Positions 26,999 to 37,651 of a DNA stretch of 64,000 nucleotides are shown piece by piece (within the stretch, counting starts at the first letter, position 1; each line of letters starts with the position of its first letter). Source of the DNA: an uncultured Litoreibacter sp. (GTDB taxonomy: Bacteria > Pseudomonadota > Alphaproteobacteria > Rhodobacterales > Rhodobacteraceae); contig NZ_CANKWO010000001.1 of NCBI RefSeq assembly GCF_947487515.1, forward strand, positions 372,001 to 436,000, read 5' to 3'. A program made the position numbers and the translations under genes. The notes beneath the pieces are model-generated. The model did not search any database. It saw only the letters and a program-made list of their open reading frames with translations, and had not been told where the DNA came from.

Positions 26999-27994
26999 AT
27001 GGCTGCCAAGAAAACCACGAAGAAAGCAAATGTCTCCAAGGAAGAGCTCCTGAGCTATTACCGCGACATGCTGTTGATCCGTCGCTTTGAAGAGAAGGCA
27101 GGCCAGTTATATGGCATGGGCCTCATCGGCGGCTTCTGCCACCTCTACATTGGCCAAGAAGCCGTAGTTGTCGGCTTGGAAGCCGCGACCAAAGAAGGTG
27201 ACAAGCGCATTACGTCCTACCGCGATCACGGCCATATGTTGGCCTGCGGGATGGACCCGAAAGGCGTTATGGCCGAGCTGACCGGCCGCGAGGGCGGCTA
27301 CTCCAAGGGGAAAGGCGGCTCGATGCATATGTTCTCCAAGGAGAAGCATTTCTACGGCGGACACGGCATCGTGGGCGCACAGGTGCCACTGGGTGCGGGC
27401 TTGGCGTTTTCCGACAAATACAACGGCAACGACAATGTCACCTTCACCTACTTCGGTGATGGCGCGGCAAACCAAGGCCAAGTCTATGAAGCGTTCAACA
27501 TGGCGGCCCTTTGGGACCTGCCAGTGATCTTCGTCATCGAGAACAATGAATATGCGATGGGCACGGCGATGGCCCGCTCGACCTCTACCCCAGACATCTA
27601 CACACGCGGCGCCGCCTTCGGGATCAAAGGCGAAGCCGTCGACGGCATGGATGTATTGGCGGTTAAAGAAGCCTCCGAGAAAGCCGTGGCGCACTGCCGC
27701 GCGGGCAAAGGCCCGTATATTTTGGAAGTAAAAACATACCGTTACCGTGGCCACTCCATGTCGGATCCGGCGAAATACCGGACCCGCGAAGAAGTGCAGA
27801 AAATGCGTGATGAGCGTGACTGCATTGAACAAGTTCGCGACCTGCTGCTGACTGGAAAACACGCCACAGATGACGATCTGAAAGCCATCGACAAGGAGAT
27901 TAAAGCCGTGGTCAACGAGGCTGCTGACTTCTCCAAAGAAAGCCCCGAGCCCGCCTTGGAAGAGCTTTACACCGACATCTACGCAGAAGCTTGA
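26999..27994 (+). CDS. pdhA: Pyruvate dehydrogenase E1 component, alpha subunit
   Basis: 331-aa subunit of the heterotetrameric E1 that decarboxylates pyruvate with thiamine diphosphate. The thiamine-binding motif begins [12 protein letters not shown] and ends VIENN, and the phosphorylation-loop region [15 protein letters not shown] is present. A Lys-rich N-terminus ([21 protein letters not shown]) is typical of alphaproteobacteria. First gene of the pdhA-pdhB-pdhC operon, with a palindromic promoter and GGGAGG ribosome-binding site. Confidence 0.97.
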   Translation: MAAKKTTKKANVSKEELLSYYRDMLLIRRFEEKAGQLYGMGLIGGFCHLYIGQEAVVVGLEAATKEGDKRITSYRDHGHMLACGMDPKGVMAELTGREGGYSKGKGGSMHMFSKEKHFYGGHGIVGAQVPLGAGLAFSDKYNGNDNVTFTYFGDGAANQGQVYEAFNMAALWDLPVIFVIENNEYAMGTAMARSTSTPDIYTRGAAFGIKGEAVDGMDVLAVKEASEKAVAHCRAGKGPYILEVKTYRYRGHSMSDPAKYRTREEVQKMRDERDCIEQVRDLLLTGKHATDDDLKAIDKEIKAVVNEAADFSKESPEPALEELYTDIYAEA

Positions 27995-28007
27995 GGGGAA
28001 ACTGAAA

Positions 28008-29375
28008 ATGGCTACTGAAATCCTAATGCCCGCCCTCTCGCCGACTATGGAAGAAGGCACCCTTGCCAAATGGCTTGTTAAAGAGGGCGACACCGTCTCC
28101 TCTGGCGACATCATGGCAGAAATTGAAACCGACAAAGCCACGATGGAATTTGAAGCCGTCGACGAAGGCATCATCGGCAAAATCCTGATTGCAGAAGGCA
28201 CCGAAGGCGTTGCCGTAAACACCGCAATCGCCGTGTTGATTGAAGAAGGCGAAAGCGCCGACGACATCGCAGCACCCGCCTCAGCCCCTTCCCCAGCAGC
28301 TGAAGCTGCCGTAGCCGAGGCACCCGCCGCAGTTGCACGCGGACCCGTTGAAGTGGTCATCCCAGCCGAGGCCGATTTGCCCGAAGGCACCGAGATGAAA
28401 TCGACCACCGTGCGCGAAGCCTTGCGCGACGCCATGGCCGAAGAGATGCGCCGCACGCCGGAAGTCTTCTTGATGGGTGAAGAAGTCGCCGAATACCAAG
28501 GCGCCTATAAAATCTCCCAAGGCCTGCTGGACGAGTTTGGTGCCAAGCGCGTGATCGATACGCCCATCACCGAGCACGGCTTCGCCGGCATCGGCACGGG
28601 TGCAGCCTTTGGCGGCCTGAACCCGATTGTGGAGTTCATGACCTTCAACTTCGCCATGCAGGCGATTGACCACATCATCAATTCTGCGGCGAAGACATTG
28701 TATATGTCCGGCGGCCAAATGGGCTGCCCGATTGTGTTCCGTGGCCCGAACGGCGCGGCTGCGCGCGTTGGTGCCCAACACTCCCATGACTACGCTGCTT
28801 GGTATGCCCAAATTCCAGGTCTTAAGGTGGTAATGCCCTACTCGGCAGCCGACGCTAAAGGCCTGCTGAAATCGGCCATCCGCGACCCGAACCCAGTGGT
28901 CTTCCTAGAGAACGAAATCCTTTACGGACAAAGCTTCGACGTACCCGTGCTGGACGATTACACCGTTCCATTGGGCAAAGCCAAAATCTGGCGAACCGGT
29001 ACAGATGTGACCATTGTCAGCTTTGGCATCGGCATGAAGTACGCCTTGGAAGCTGCTGATAAATTGGCAGAAGATGGCATTTCAGCAGAAGTTATCGACC
29101 TGCGCACCCTGCGTCCGATGGACATGCCAACCGTGTTGGAAAGCGTCAAGAAAACCAACCGCTGCGTGACCGTTGAGGAAGGCTTCCCTGTTTGCTCCAT
29201 CGGCTCTTACATCAGCTCGCAGATCATGCAAGAGGCCTTCGATTACCTCGACGCCCCTGTGATCACCTGCACCGGTAAGGACGTCCCAATGCCCTATGCC
29301 GCAAACCTAGAAAAGCTGGCGCTGACCACGACTGCCGAAGTCGTCGAAGCCGTCAAAGCTGTCACCTACCGTTAA
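28008..29375 (+). CDS. pdhB: Pyruvate dehydrogenase E1 component, beta subunit with lipoyl domain
   Basis: 455-aa E1-beta with an extra N-terminal lipoyl domain (1-80, lipoyl-lysine Lys43 in ETDKATMEF), an Ala/Pro linker (about 85-120) and the transketolase-like beta core ([17 protein letters not shown] onward). The added lipoyl domain is a known feature of alphaproteobacterial enzymes. It is almost identical to the lipoyl domain of the following E2. Thirteen nt after pdhA. Confidence 0.97.
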   Translation: MATEILMPALSPTMEEGTLAKWLVKEGDTVSSGDIMAEIETDKATMEFEAVDEGIIGKILIAEGTEGVAVNTAIAVLIEEGESADDIAAPASAPSPAAEAAVAEAPAAVARGPVEVVIPAEADLPEGTEMKSTTVREALRDAMAEEMRRTPEVFLMGEEVAEYQGAYKISQGLLDEFGAKRVIDTPITEHGFAGIGTGAAFGGLNPIVEFMTFNFAMQAIDHIINSAAKTLYMSGGQMGCPIVFRGPNGAAARVGAQHSHDYAAWYAQIPGLKVVMPYSAADAKGLLKSAIRDPNPVVFLENEILYGQSFDVPVLDDYTVPLGKAKIWRTGTDVTIVSFGIGMKYALEAADKLAEDGISAEVIDLRTLRPMDMPTVLESVKKTNRCVTVEEGFPVCSIGSYISSQIMQEAFDYLDAPVITCTGKDVPMPYAANLEKLALTTTAEVVEAVKAVTYR

Positions 29376-29387
29376 GGAGCGCAGATC

Positions 29388-30677
29388 ATGCCAATCGAAA
29401 TTCTCATGCCCGCGCTGTCCCCGACTATGGAAGAGGGCACATTGGCCAAATGGCTGGTGAAAGAAGGCGACACAGTGAACTCCGGCGATGTCATGGCCGA
29501 GATTGAAACCGACAAAGCCACCATGGAATTCGAAGCCGTGGACGAAGGTGTCATCGGCAAAATCCTTGTGGCTGAAGGCTCTGAAGGGGTTGCGGTGAAC
29601 ACGGCGATTGCAGTGTTGCTGGAAGACGGCGAAAGCGCAGATGACATCGGGGCCACCTCAAGCGCCCCGCAAGTCGCTGCACCTGAAGCCACTGCTGAGG
29701 CGCCCGTTGCTGCCGCTGCACCAGCGCCCGCAGCCCCTGCCCGCGCCTCTGGTGACCGCGTGTTCGCCTCCCCATTGGCGCGCCGCATTGCGGCCAACAA
29801 AGGCATCGACCTTGCAACGCTGAAAGGCTCCGGCCCGAAAGGTCGCATCGTTAAGGCAGATGTAGAGAACGCAACCGCCGCACCAAAGGCCGCAGCCCCC
29901 TCAACGTCTTCTGCAGCCGCACCCGCAGGTGCTGCATTGGCCGCAGGTCCGACCACCGACCAAGTGCGCAAAATGTACGAAGGCCGCGAATTCGAGGAAC
30001 TTCCCCTCGATGGCATGCGCAAAACCATCGCCGCCCGCCTCACCGAGGCCAAACAATCCGTGCCGCATTTCTATCTGCGTCGCGACATCCAGTTGGATGC
30101 GTTGCTGAAGTTCCGCTCCACTTTGAACAAGCAACTAGAACCGCGCGGCATCAAGCTGTCGGTTAACGACTTCATCATCAAGGCCTGTGCTTTGGCACTG
30201 CAACAAGTCCCCGAGGCCAATGCGGTTTGGGCGGGCGATCGCACCTTGAGCCTGACGCCCTCGGATGTTGCCGTTGCGGTGGCCATCGAAGGCGGATTGT
30301 TCACGCCGGTGTTGAAAGATGCTGAAATGAAGTCCCTGTCCTCCCTGTCCACAGAGATGAAAGACCTCGCCTCCCGGGCCCGCGACCGCAAACTCGCGCC
30401 GCATGAATACATGGGCGGCAGCTTCGCGATCTCCAACTTGGGCATGTTTGGCATCGACAATTTCGACGCAATCATCAACCCGCCGCATGCCGCTATTCTG
30501 GCTGTAGGCGCGGGCGCCAAGAAGCCTGTTGTCGGTGAAGACGGAGAGTTGAAGGTCGCAACCGTGATGTCCACCACACTCAGCGTGGATCACCGCGTGA
30601 TTGATGGGGCACTTGGGGCAAACCTACTCAACGCCATCAAGAACAACCTTGAAAATCCAATGGCGATGCTCGTTTAA
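29388..30677 (+). CDS. pdhC: Dihydrolipoamide acetyltransferase (pyruvate dehydrogenase E2)
   Basis: 429-aa E2 core: one lipoyl domain (1-80, Lys43), Ala/Pro linker, peripheral-subunit-binding domain ([19 protein letters not shown], about 125-160), a second linker, and the catalytic acetyltransferase domain with the DHRVIDGA active-site motif. It transfers the acetyl group to CoA. No dihydrolipoamide dehydrogenase (E3) gene follows; a terminator does. Eleven-nt gap after pdhB. Confidence 0.97.
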   Translation: MPIEILMPALSPTMEEGTLAKWLVKEGDTVNSGDVMAEIETDKATMEFEAVDEGVIGKILVAEGSEGVAVNTAIAVLLEDGESADDIGATSSAPQVAAPEATAEAPVAAAAPAPAAPARASGDRVFASPLARRIAANKGIDLATLKGSGPKGRIVKADVENATAAPKAAAPSTSSAAAPAGAALAAGPTTDQVRKMYEGREFEELPLDGMRKTIAARLTEAKQSVPHFYLRRDIQLDALLKFRSTLNKQLEPRGIKLSVNDFIIKACALALQQVPEANAVWAGDRTLSLTPSDVAVAVAIEGGLFTPVLKDAEMKSLSSLSTEMKDLASRARDRKLAPHEYMGGSFAISNLGMFGIDNFDAIINPPHAAILAVGAGAKKPVVGEDGELKVATVMSTTLSVDHRVIDGALGANLLNAIKNNLENPMAMLV

Positions 30678-30700
30678 CCGGCTCAAAAATCCATACAAAA

Positions 30701-30733
30701 AAAGGGCCGGATCAACTGATCCGGCCCTTTTTT
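30701..30733. terminator. Bidirectional terminator between pdhC and cysE
   Basis: 14-bp stem AAAGGGCCGGATCA/TGATCCGGCCCTTT with a 2-nt loop, flanked by A-run and T-run; it can end both convergent transcripts. Confidence 0.92.
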
Positions 30734-30751
30734 GTGCGTGTCTCGCAAGTA

Positions 30752-31561
30752 TCAGCCTTTGGTGCCGATCATTTGATCCATAGAAATTGACGGGTGAGTG
30801 CAGCCCGCCTCCCCTACGATTTTAGCAGGAACCCCTGCCACTGTTTTCATCGGTGGCACTTCTTCCAGCACCACAGACCCCGCAGCCACCCGCGAACAGT
30901 GGCCTACGGTGATATTGCCCAGAACCTTCGCTCCCGCACCGATCAAGACACCATTTTCAATCTTCGGATGACGGTCGTCATGTTCTTTACCAGTCCCGCC
31001 CAAAGTCACCGAATGCAGCATTGAGACGTTGTCGCCCACAATTGCGGTCTCGCCGATGACGATGGAATGCGCGTGGTCGATCATGATCCCTTTGCCAATC
31101 GTCGCGGCTGGGTGGATATCCACCCCAAAGGTCTCTGAGGTGCGCATTTGCACGAAATAGGCCATATCCTTGCGGCCTTGCTTCCAAAGCCAATTGCCAA
31201 CGCGGTAGGCTTGGATCGCTTGGAACCCTTTGAAAAACAACACAGGTTGGATAAAGCGCTCGCAAGCAGGGTCGCGATCATGAACGGCCACAATATCCGC
31301 GCGCGCCGCCTCCCCCAGCCAAGGGTCAGCCGCATAGGCTTCATCCGCGATTTCGCGCAAAATCTGCTCCGACATCTCGGCGGAGGACAGCTTTTGCGAA
31401 AACCGGTAAGCCAGAGCCGATTCCAGCTTGGCATGATGCAAGACAGACCCGTGGACGAGCCCGCCCAACAGCGGCTCGGCCGTGATGGCCAAGCGCGCTT
31501 CTTCTGTAATCTGCGTCCAGACCGGATCAATATTGGCCAGCTTGGGGTCGGAATGTGCCAT
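30752..31561 (-). CDS. cysE: Serine O-acetyltransferase
   Basis: 269-aa enzyme acetylating L-serine for cysteine synthesis. The N-terminal helical domain (DPVWTQITEEARLAI...) and C-terminal left-handed beta helix are present, with catalytic DIHPAATIGKGIMIDHAHSIVIG and a hexapeptide-repeat run (VSMLHSVTLGGTGKEHDDRHPKI). It lies immediately downstream of the GTA cluster, as in many roseobacters, but is probably transcribed separately. Confidence 0.96.
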   Translation of the reverse strand: MAHSDPKLANIDPVWTQITEEARLAITAEPLLGGLVHGSVLHHAKLESALAYRFSQKLSSAEMSEQILREIADEAYAADPWLGEAARADIVAVHDRDPACERFIQPVLFFKGFQAIQAYRVGNWLWKQGRKDMAYFVQMRTSETFGVDIHPAATIGKGIMIDHAHSIVIGETAIVGDNVSMLHSVTLGGTGKEHDDRHPKIENGVLIGAGAKVLGNITVGHCSRVAAGSVVLEEVPPMKTVAGVPAKIVGEAGCTHPSISMDQMIGTKG

Positions 31562-31667
31562 CAGATATCCTCTAAGGTGTTCATGTGTTCATACACCACA
31601 TAGGTAAATTCTGGCAATTCCAAACCCCTGTCACGCGCAAAAGCGTGAACAGTGCGATCAATTTACG

Positions 31668-32378
31668 TTATGCTCGCGGAATATCGAAGCGCAGCACATG
31701 TACGGCAAGCCGCACCGTACCGCCCGAAAAGTCCCCGCCGTTGGCTGTCAATTTCAACTGTGTGCTGCTGTGGTAGGCCTGTGGTTGCCCCGTAAGGCCG
31801 CGCACATAGGATCCATTGCCGATCCCCAAACCTGTCCCGTATCGCGTATCGGAAGTGTCCACGCCCAGCGACCAATTGCTCAACGTCCCTGTAATCGCGT
31901 CGGTCACCAGCCCAGTGACGGCAAACACAACACAGTCTTTCGGGATCACAAACCCCGTCAAAACGCTGCTTCCGGCGCCGATGGTGAAATCGAATTCAAC
32001 CGTTTCCGCCCGCATGCCGGCACCGAAAGGCGACGTGGACAAGGGATTGTCTTGCCACTCCACCCCGTCGAAACGGATGTCCACCGCCTCGTCCGAGACA
32101 AAAACCCGCCATCCCGCCAATGGGGTCAGGAAGTCCCATCCCCCATTCAGGTAGACGGCCAGTTTGCCGTCCTGCCCCCCCCAGTCATTCACGCCCCCAA
32201 GAGGCACCAAATAGGTCACCCCGTCTTCGACCAAGCTTGGCGGGGTCGAGGTGGTCCTGCTGACCACCCCCAGCTGCAAGGCCGCGTCAATCCGCGCCAA
32301 GGCCTCATTCACCGTGACATGCTTTTGAGCCTGAGACGGCGCGAGCAAAGGGAGGTTCAGTGTTGCTGTATCAGCCAT
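31668..32378 (-). CDS. DUF2793 protein, likely GTA tail fibre
   Basis: 236-aa DUF2793 protein (MADTATLNLPLLAPSQAQKHVTVNEALARIDA start, WDFLTPLAGWRVFVSDE core). In Rhodobacter capsulatus a DUF2793 protein forms the GTA tail fibre but is encoded elsewhere; here it is the last gene of the cluster and overlaps g15 by 8 nt. The start at 32378 is the family-like ATG; an in-frame ATG at 32444 lies inside g15. The C-terminal part (about 125-236) is beta-rich, consistent with a receptor- or glycan-binding tip. Confidence 0.85.
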   Translation of the reverse strand: MADTATLNLPLLAPSQAQKHVTVNEALARIDAALQLGVVSRTTSTPPSLVEDGVTYLVPLGGVNDWGGQDGKLAVYLNGGWDFLTPLAGWRVFVSDEAVDIRFDGVEWQDNPLSTSPFGAGMRAETVEFDFTIGAGSSVLTGFVIPKDCVVFAVTGLVTDAITGTLSNWSLGVDTSDTRYGTGLGIGNGSYVRGLTGQPQAYHSSTQLKLTANGGDFSGGTVRLAVHVLRFDIPRA

Positions 32379-35300
32379 TGATTTCGATCCTTGAAAATAG
32401 TCCCGGTCCGAAGCGCAAAGACACTTGCGCCACTTCGATTTCATAAGGGCCGCTCAGCCCGTCCGCCATTTGCGCTGAACTTGTGTAGGTCCAATGCGGC
32501 ACGCTGGTTTCGACCTCCCGCACAACGCTGCCCCCCTGAGTTACACGCAAAAAATAGTGTTCAACATCTTCCCCCAAGGGCACCTCCACCGACGCCCAGC
32601 TGTCCCCGTCAATCCGTGTCCGACGTATCCAACTCACGCTGGTCTGCGTGCCAGACCTGCGCGCCTTCAGATGCGCAGGCGCATAGGGTCTGAGGCCAAT
32701 GCCCTCGAAGGCCTCGACATAATAGCGGTAGGACGGGTCGTCATATGGGCGCAGTGACGGCCCGATCCTGTAGTGCCGCGCCAATCCTCTGGCTGATTGC
32801 TGCATCTCGATCTGCGCAGGCCCGCCATCCAGCAACACAAACCGGCTGCCCTCCGGCCAGACATCAGGGATCAGACCGTCGCTGCCCACCTGCCCGCGCA
32901 GCAAATCGGACAATTCATATGTATCCGGTGCCACAAGTTCGGCATTTGCGAACTGGATGATTTCCCACCTGTCGGATGAGCCATCCCCGATGGCCGCTAC
33001 ATTGGCCCCGTTCAGCACTGCGCTGCGTGTCACCGAACTCAGTGGCGCCCCAGATACCTTCACCCGCAAAGGCACACCACGTTGCCACATCCCAGCCTGC
33101 GCAAAGCCCAATGACGAGGCCAGCACCCCCATGCGTGCCGGATTCTCAATCACCGTATTCAACGCGTAGTCACTGTCCTCGGCAGATCCGTAGACCGCCA
33201 CCCCTCCGGGCCACGGCTTGGCAGAGGCCGCGACATAGGGCGCGAATGGCACCTCATCACCCTTTAGAAGCGGCAGATCCATGAATTGCGCCGAGACCGG
33301 TACAGGAACCGCAAAGGGGCGAATTTCGCCGACATTCTCTACCGCATCACTCGGGGTGTAGATATGACGCTCTACCCGCACGGCCTCAATACGCCGCGCA
33401 CCTCGGTCCTCGACACGGTCAACACGGAAGAGTGTCCTATCCCCCCGCTCATCCGTCATTTGTGCCAAATCCCCCGCGCGCAGATCACTGCGAGAAGGCG
33501 GAACCGCAAAGCTGACAGCATCCCGCGCGACGCGCGCCTCCGACAACCATCGCTCTGCAATGATCTTGGCTTCGGTTTCGGTTAAGGCAAGTGGCAGCTC
33601 GTTGTGGGTCGCGTCTACCGATCCGTCATGGGGGAAACGGGCATCCGCGACGCGGGCCACGAACTCCCCTTCTGCCTCAACATAGCCCAAACGTACCTCT
33701 CCGACGATCTCCGCCTCCGGTGAACGAATTTGCTCTAGCACCGTATCCGATCCGTCGACGACAAGCTCGGCGGGGTCTACAGGCGTATCAACGGCCTCTT
33801 TGCGCGACTGGAACACCAGTTTTCCGCCGCGCTCTATTGCGTCAAAACCCAGCGCGATCATCAAAGGTTGCAACGCGGCACGCGGGGTGTCGAACTCGGC
33901 GATGTTGAAGCCACGCACAACGCCGTGCAGCCCATCAACGTCATATTCCGTTAGACCGCCGCGCTCGCAAATTTCGCCCACCACATGCGCCAATGGCATC
34001 ACAGAGGTGCGCCCCGTCAGCCAATGCCCCGTGACATGGTTGTGCCCGTCACTCCACACAGACAGATTGCTGGGGAAATCTGGCCATGGCCGCGCGTCCC
34101 ATGCCCAGACAAATGCCCGTGACATATCCACCATTGGCCCCTCATAGATCGGGCTTGTGGGGTTGTTGCTCTCATCCGCAAAGAACCCGAAATAGGCCCG
34201 CAAATATTGCATCTGCACGTAGTCGTCACGCTGCCCGTTCGAGAAATGGGGGATCGCGCTTTCGCTAGACTTTGGGTCCAGAAATTTATTCGGCTCATTC
34301 GGGCCCTTGTCGATGGCCGCGCAGCCCAACTCGGTGAACCAGATCGGTTTCGACTGCGGCTCCCAGTCGGTGGAAACCGTAGATCGCACCCCGCCCACGC
34401 GGTCGTGATGCGCCTGCCCCCACCAGTTCCACAAATCTTTGAAGCGGTAGACCCACGGCTCCCCATGTGCGCCGTCTTCAATCGGTGTGCGAATTTGCAA
34501 GGCCCGCTCTTCGGCGTCGCGGTAATACCAGTCATAGCCCTCTCCCCCGCGGATGTTCCCGCGCAGGTAGTCCTGATCATAGATCGAGCCGGCATCTGCA
34601 TCCAGATGCTCGTCCCCGTCACGCCAGTCCGCGATGGGCATGTAGTTGTCGATCCCGACAAAATCGATCTCATCGTCTGCCCATAGGGGATCAAGGTGGT
34701 ATAGCAAATCGCCAGAGCCGTCTTGCGGCTGATATCCGGAATACTCTGACCAGTCGGCGGCATAGCCGATCTTGACCCCAGCGCCAAGAATGCCACGCAC
34801 CTCTCCCGCCAGAACCCGCAAGGCCTCCACTGCCGGAAACCCGCCGGTATGGTCGCGAATTTGGGTCAACCCGCGCATCTCCGAGCCAATGCAAAACGCG
34901 TCAACGCCGCCGGCTAGGGCACATAGATGCGCATAGTGCAAAATGAACCTGCGGTAAGAGTACTCATCCGGTCCGGAGTAAGTCACCGCGCCATTGGCCA
35001 CAGCAAAGTCCGACACCTGCGCCGTCCCCATAAACGCGGTCACTTCGGCGTGGGCCGCTGCCGTCCCATCTGTGGAGCCAGCAACCCCGACTGCGCGTTC
35101 TGATGTGATCCGGCCACGCCAAGGCAAGGCAGGTTGCCCTATGTTTCCGCTATAGGGGTCAGGAAGGCTGTTTCCCTCCAGCTGATCCATCAAAATGAAC
35201 GGGTAGAATGTAACAGCTTGCCCCGCTTCCCCCAGCGCGGCAATGGCTTCCAACACGGAGGCATCCGACGGGGTTCCCCCGTATACGGCAGCCCCATCTT

Positions 35301-36333
35301 GATGCGCGACAAGCTCTGCGTCATTGCGAGACAGCCCCGAGACGCTCCAGTTGGACGGCGCCACCGCCTGAGGGTGTACGAACGGCAAACTCCCGACGCT
35401 GCTTTGCGGGGCGGTTTGTGTCTCCACTTTGGGGGCGATCTTGCACTGCCCAGCGCGCAGGTCGTCGCCAAACCAGCTCACCACCAATGAGGTGGCGGCA
35501 CAATTGGGCAACTCCCCCTGTAGCGCATCCAGCGAAGACACCAAATCCACGGCCCCGTCGGCGCTGTTTACATTGGCCGCGACCTCTTCGCCCAGCTCCC
35601 CTGTGCGGAACACCGGTGAGGTGGCCAATGCGAATTCCCCCGAGCCCGGCATCAGGGCTACGGCCTTTACCACATCGGACATCAAGGGCTCGCTTACCCC
35701 ATTCGCACGCGACGGGCGGATCACCTCGAAGGTCAATTGAGGAACGCGGTTCCCATATGCGCTCAGGTCCATGTTCTCTATCACCACATAGGCCAGCCCC
35801 CTGTAGGCGGGAATAGTCCCCTCGCCCTCAATGGCACTCATCACTGGGTCGGGTTGCTGGTCTTTGGTGCCGCGGTAGACGCGCAGGCTCAGGTCGGATT
35901 TACGCACGATCGTGCCATCCGCCCATATGCGTCCTACCCGCGCGATCTCTCCTTCGCACAGGGCAATCGCTACGGATATGCAGTAGCTATACTGCCGTGT
36001 TGTGGCTTTCGGTCCACCGCCTTTGCCGCCACGTTGCTCGGTGACGGTCACCTTCTCCTTGAAACGCGATGTCCAGATCACATTTCCAGGAAGTCGCATC
36101 CGCCCATAGCTGCGTGCAATCGCGCCGCCTTCATTCGCCCCCATTACCCGCATCCGGTCCAACCGGCCTGCGTCTACGGTTTGGGATCCCGCTCCCATAA
36201 GGCGTTGGTCAATCGCACGCCCAACGGTCGCCCCGATGGCACGCCCAATTACAACCGAGCTTAGCCCAAAGACACCGCCCCCTAGGGCGCCCCCGACGGC
36301 GGCCCCTGCTGCGGATAAAAGTATCGTTGCCAT
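32371..36333 (-). CDS. GTA baseplate/megatron protein, gp15
   Basis: 1320-aa baseplate protein of Rhodobacter-type GTA, the largest of the cluster. N-terminus glycine-rich and hydrophobic (ATILLSAAGAAVGGALGGGVFG); middle part a TIM-barrel glycosidase-like domain (HYAHLCALAGGVDAFCIGSEMRGL... IGYAADWSEY... WADDEIDFVGIDNY... FTELGCAAIDKG) followed by a phage-tail domain with tail-associated beta repeats. In the R. capsulatus particle this protein forms the tail tip that contacts the envelope. Start overlaps the g14 stop by one nt (TGATG). Intact. Confidence 0.95.
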   Translation of the reverse strand: MATILLSAAGAAVGGALGGGVFGLSSVVIGRAIGATVGRAIDQRLMGAGSQTVDAGRLDRMRVMGANEGGAIARSYGRMRLPGNVIWTSRFKEKVTVTEQRGGKGGGPKATTRQYSYCISVAIALCEGEIARVGRIWADGTIVRKSDLSLRVYRGTKDQQPDPVMSAIEGEGTIPAYRGLAYVVIENMDLSAYGNRVPQLTFEVIRPSRANGVSEPLMSDVVKAVALMPGSGEFALATSPVFRTGELGEEVAANVNSADGAVDLVSSLDALQGELPNCAATSLVVSWFGDDLRAGQCKIAPKVETQTAPQSSVGSLPFVHPQAVAPSNWSVSGLSRNDAELVAHQDGAAVYGGTPSDASVLEAIAALGEAGQAVTFYPFILMDQLEGNSLPDPYSGNIGQPALPWRGRITSERAVGVAGSTDGTAAAHAEVTAFMGTAQVSDFAVANGAVTYSGPDEYSYRRFILHYAHLCALAGGVDAFCIGSEMRGLTQIRDHTGGFPAVEALRVLAGEVRGILGAGVKIGYAADWSEYSGYQPQDGSGDLLYHLDPLWADDEIDFVGIDNYMPIADWRDGDEHLDADAGSIYDQDYLRGNIRGGEGYDWYYRDAEERALQIRTPIEDGAHGEPWVYRFKDLWNWWGQAHHDRVGGVRSTVSTDWEPQSKPIWFTELGCAAIDKGPNEPNKFLDPKSSESAIPHFSNGQRDDYVQMQYLRAYFGFFADESNNPTSPIYEGPMVDMSRAFVWAWDARPWPDFPSNLSVWSDGHNHVTGHWLTGRTSVMPLAHVVGEICERGGLTEYDVDGLHGVVRGFNIAEFDTPRAALQPLMIALGFDAIERGGKLVFQSRKEAVDTPVDPAELVVDGSDTVLEQIRSPEAEIVGEVRLGYVEAEGEFVARVADARFPHDGSVDATHNELPLALTETEAKIIAERWLSEARVARDAVSFAVPPSRSDLRAGDLAQMTDERGDRTLFRVDRVEDRGARRIEAVRVERHIYTPSDAVENVGEIRPFAVPVPVSAQFMDLPLLKGDEVPFAPYVAASAKPWPGGVAVYGSAEDSDYALNTVIENPARMGVLASSLGFAQAGMWQRGVPLRVKVSGAPLSSVTRSAVLNGANVAAIGDGSSDRWEIIQFANAELVAPDTYELSDLLRGQVGSDGLIPDVWPEGSRFVLLDGGPAQIEMQQSARGLARHYRIGPSLRPYDDPSYRYYVEAFEGIGLRPYAPAHLKARRSGTQTSVSWIRRTRIDGDSWASVEVPLGEDVEHYFLRVTQGGSVVREVETSVPHWTYTSSAQMADGLSGPYEIEVAQVSLRFGPGLFSRIEING

Positions 36334-36779
36334 CAGCTACCTGCTTTCGGAAATTCAAAACGCGCCACAACGCGCCGTGCCCAAGGCTCCGAGAACGGAG
36401 ACTCCACAACCCCATGCCCCGAATAGGCATGAATAAATTTCGGTGACGCCCCCAGCGCAGAGGTCAGTCCCAAATGTTTGGCCACTCCCTGCTCGCGCAT
36501 GCGAAACAGCACCACATCCCCCACCCCAGGGTCATCCACGTCTTTGGCAATCAACCTGCGCGCGGCAGCCGCCCACAGGCGTTCTTCTCCCTGTGGCTCG
36601 GACCAATCCGCTGAATACGCGGGAACCGCCTCTGGCTCCGCACCATACACAGCCCTCCAGACCCCGCGCAAAAGCCCAAGGCAATCTGCCCCCGCTCCCT
36701 TGCAGCTGGCTTGGTGGCGATACGGTGTCCCAATCCACAAACGCGCTTCCGCGATGATCTGTTCCGCTGCCCTGCTCAT
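36333..36779 (-). CDS. GTA NlpC/P60 peptidase, gp14
   Basis: 148-aa tail-associated cell-wall peptidase. The catalytic Cys is in CKGAGADCLGLLRG and the His in FIHAYSGHGV, the NlpC/P60 pattern. It would cut peptidoglycan peptides during DNA delivery. Overlaps g13 by 4 nt (ATGA) and g15 by 1 nt. Length normal for the RcGTA orthologue. Confidence 0.94.
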   Translation of the reverse strand: MSRAAEQIIAEARLWIGTPYRHQASCKGAGADCLGLLRGVWRAVYGAEPEAVPAYSADWSEPQGEERLWAAAARRLIAKDVDDPGVGDVVLFRMREQGVAKHLGLTSALGASPKFIHAYSGHGVVESPFSEPWARRVVARFEFPKAGS

Positions 36780-37651
36780 GAATACCTGCTCCCGCCGTCA
36801 TTGGCCCCAGCCTCGGTTGGGTAGGTCATCAACCAGTCCTCACCGGGGATATGGGGAAAGCCTTGAAAGTTCGCGATGTTTTGGAACTTCAACCGGCAGG
36901 TCTCGATCCGCTTGTCGCAGCCCGCCTCAATCATCACCATGTCGCCCGCCACGATCGGCATGCGAAGCTCTTCCCATAGCTCGATCACCCGAACCCCGTC
37001 CTCGGTCCGGTCATTCTTCACCATGGCGACAAGGCCCTCGGCCTCCCCCGTGCGAACCTCAAGACGCCCGCGTTCAAACCAGCGGTCATCGAACCCCGCC
37101 AACTGCTTGAAGCGAAACACCCGCCCTGCCTCGACTTGCTCTACGGCGATGTCCGTTCTGTAACCTGCCGCTGTCAGATCAACACAGCAGGTGCCATCCC
37201 CCAAAACCGCCTGACATGGTTTTTGGTACACCCGCCCCACCGGAGTGTTCAGCACTTCGGACAATCCACGCAATTCCGCATGAAACGCGCCATCTGCCCG
37301 CTTCAGCTCACCAATAGAGCCCTTGAATTGCACGTCACGCGCGTCGACATCGCGCCAGTTCACCAACCACGCCACAACCTCCGCCCCGTCAAAGCGCCCC
37401 GCGTTGATGTCAGCCTCCGTCACAGCATCCCCAGATAACGCGCCCACCGCTTCAGAGTTGTCGACGGCCAAACCCGTTACCTGCTGCAACGCGCTCGCCG
37501 TCAGGCCGGTGTCGGCCTTGAACTCTATGCCCTCAAAGCTCAGACCTTCGTCGTGATCCGTAAAGCCGAACACACGCCCGTCGCGTCGTGTCACCGCCCA
37601 ACACCGGCACACGCTGGTCAGCCCGGTTTGTAAATGCTGCTGAAGGCTCAT
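36776..37651 (-). CDS. GTA hub protein, gp13 (DUF2163)
   Basis: 291-aa DUF2163/phage BR0599-type protein, the hub at the tail tip. Cysteines in KPCQAVLGDGTCCVDL and in GCDKRIETCRLKF correspond to those that hold an iron-sulfur cluster in the R. capsulatus particle structure, so the cluster site seems conserved. Overlaps g12 by 4 nt. Frame intact. Confidence 0.94.
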   Translation of the reverse strand: MSLQQHLQTGLTSVCRCWAVTRRDGRVFGFTDHDEGLSFEGIEFKADTGLTASALQQVTGLAVDNSEAVGALSGDAVTEADINAGRFDGAEVVAWLVNWRDVDARDVQFKGSIGELKRADGAFHAELRGLSEVLNTPVGRVYQKPCQAVLGDGTCCVDLTAAGYRTDIAVEQVEAGRVFRFKQLAGFDDRWFERGRLEVRTGEAEGLVAMVKNDRTEDGVRVIELWEELRMPIVAGDMVMIEAGCDKRIETCRLKFQNIANFQGFPHIPGEDWLMTYPTEAGANDGGSRYS

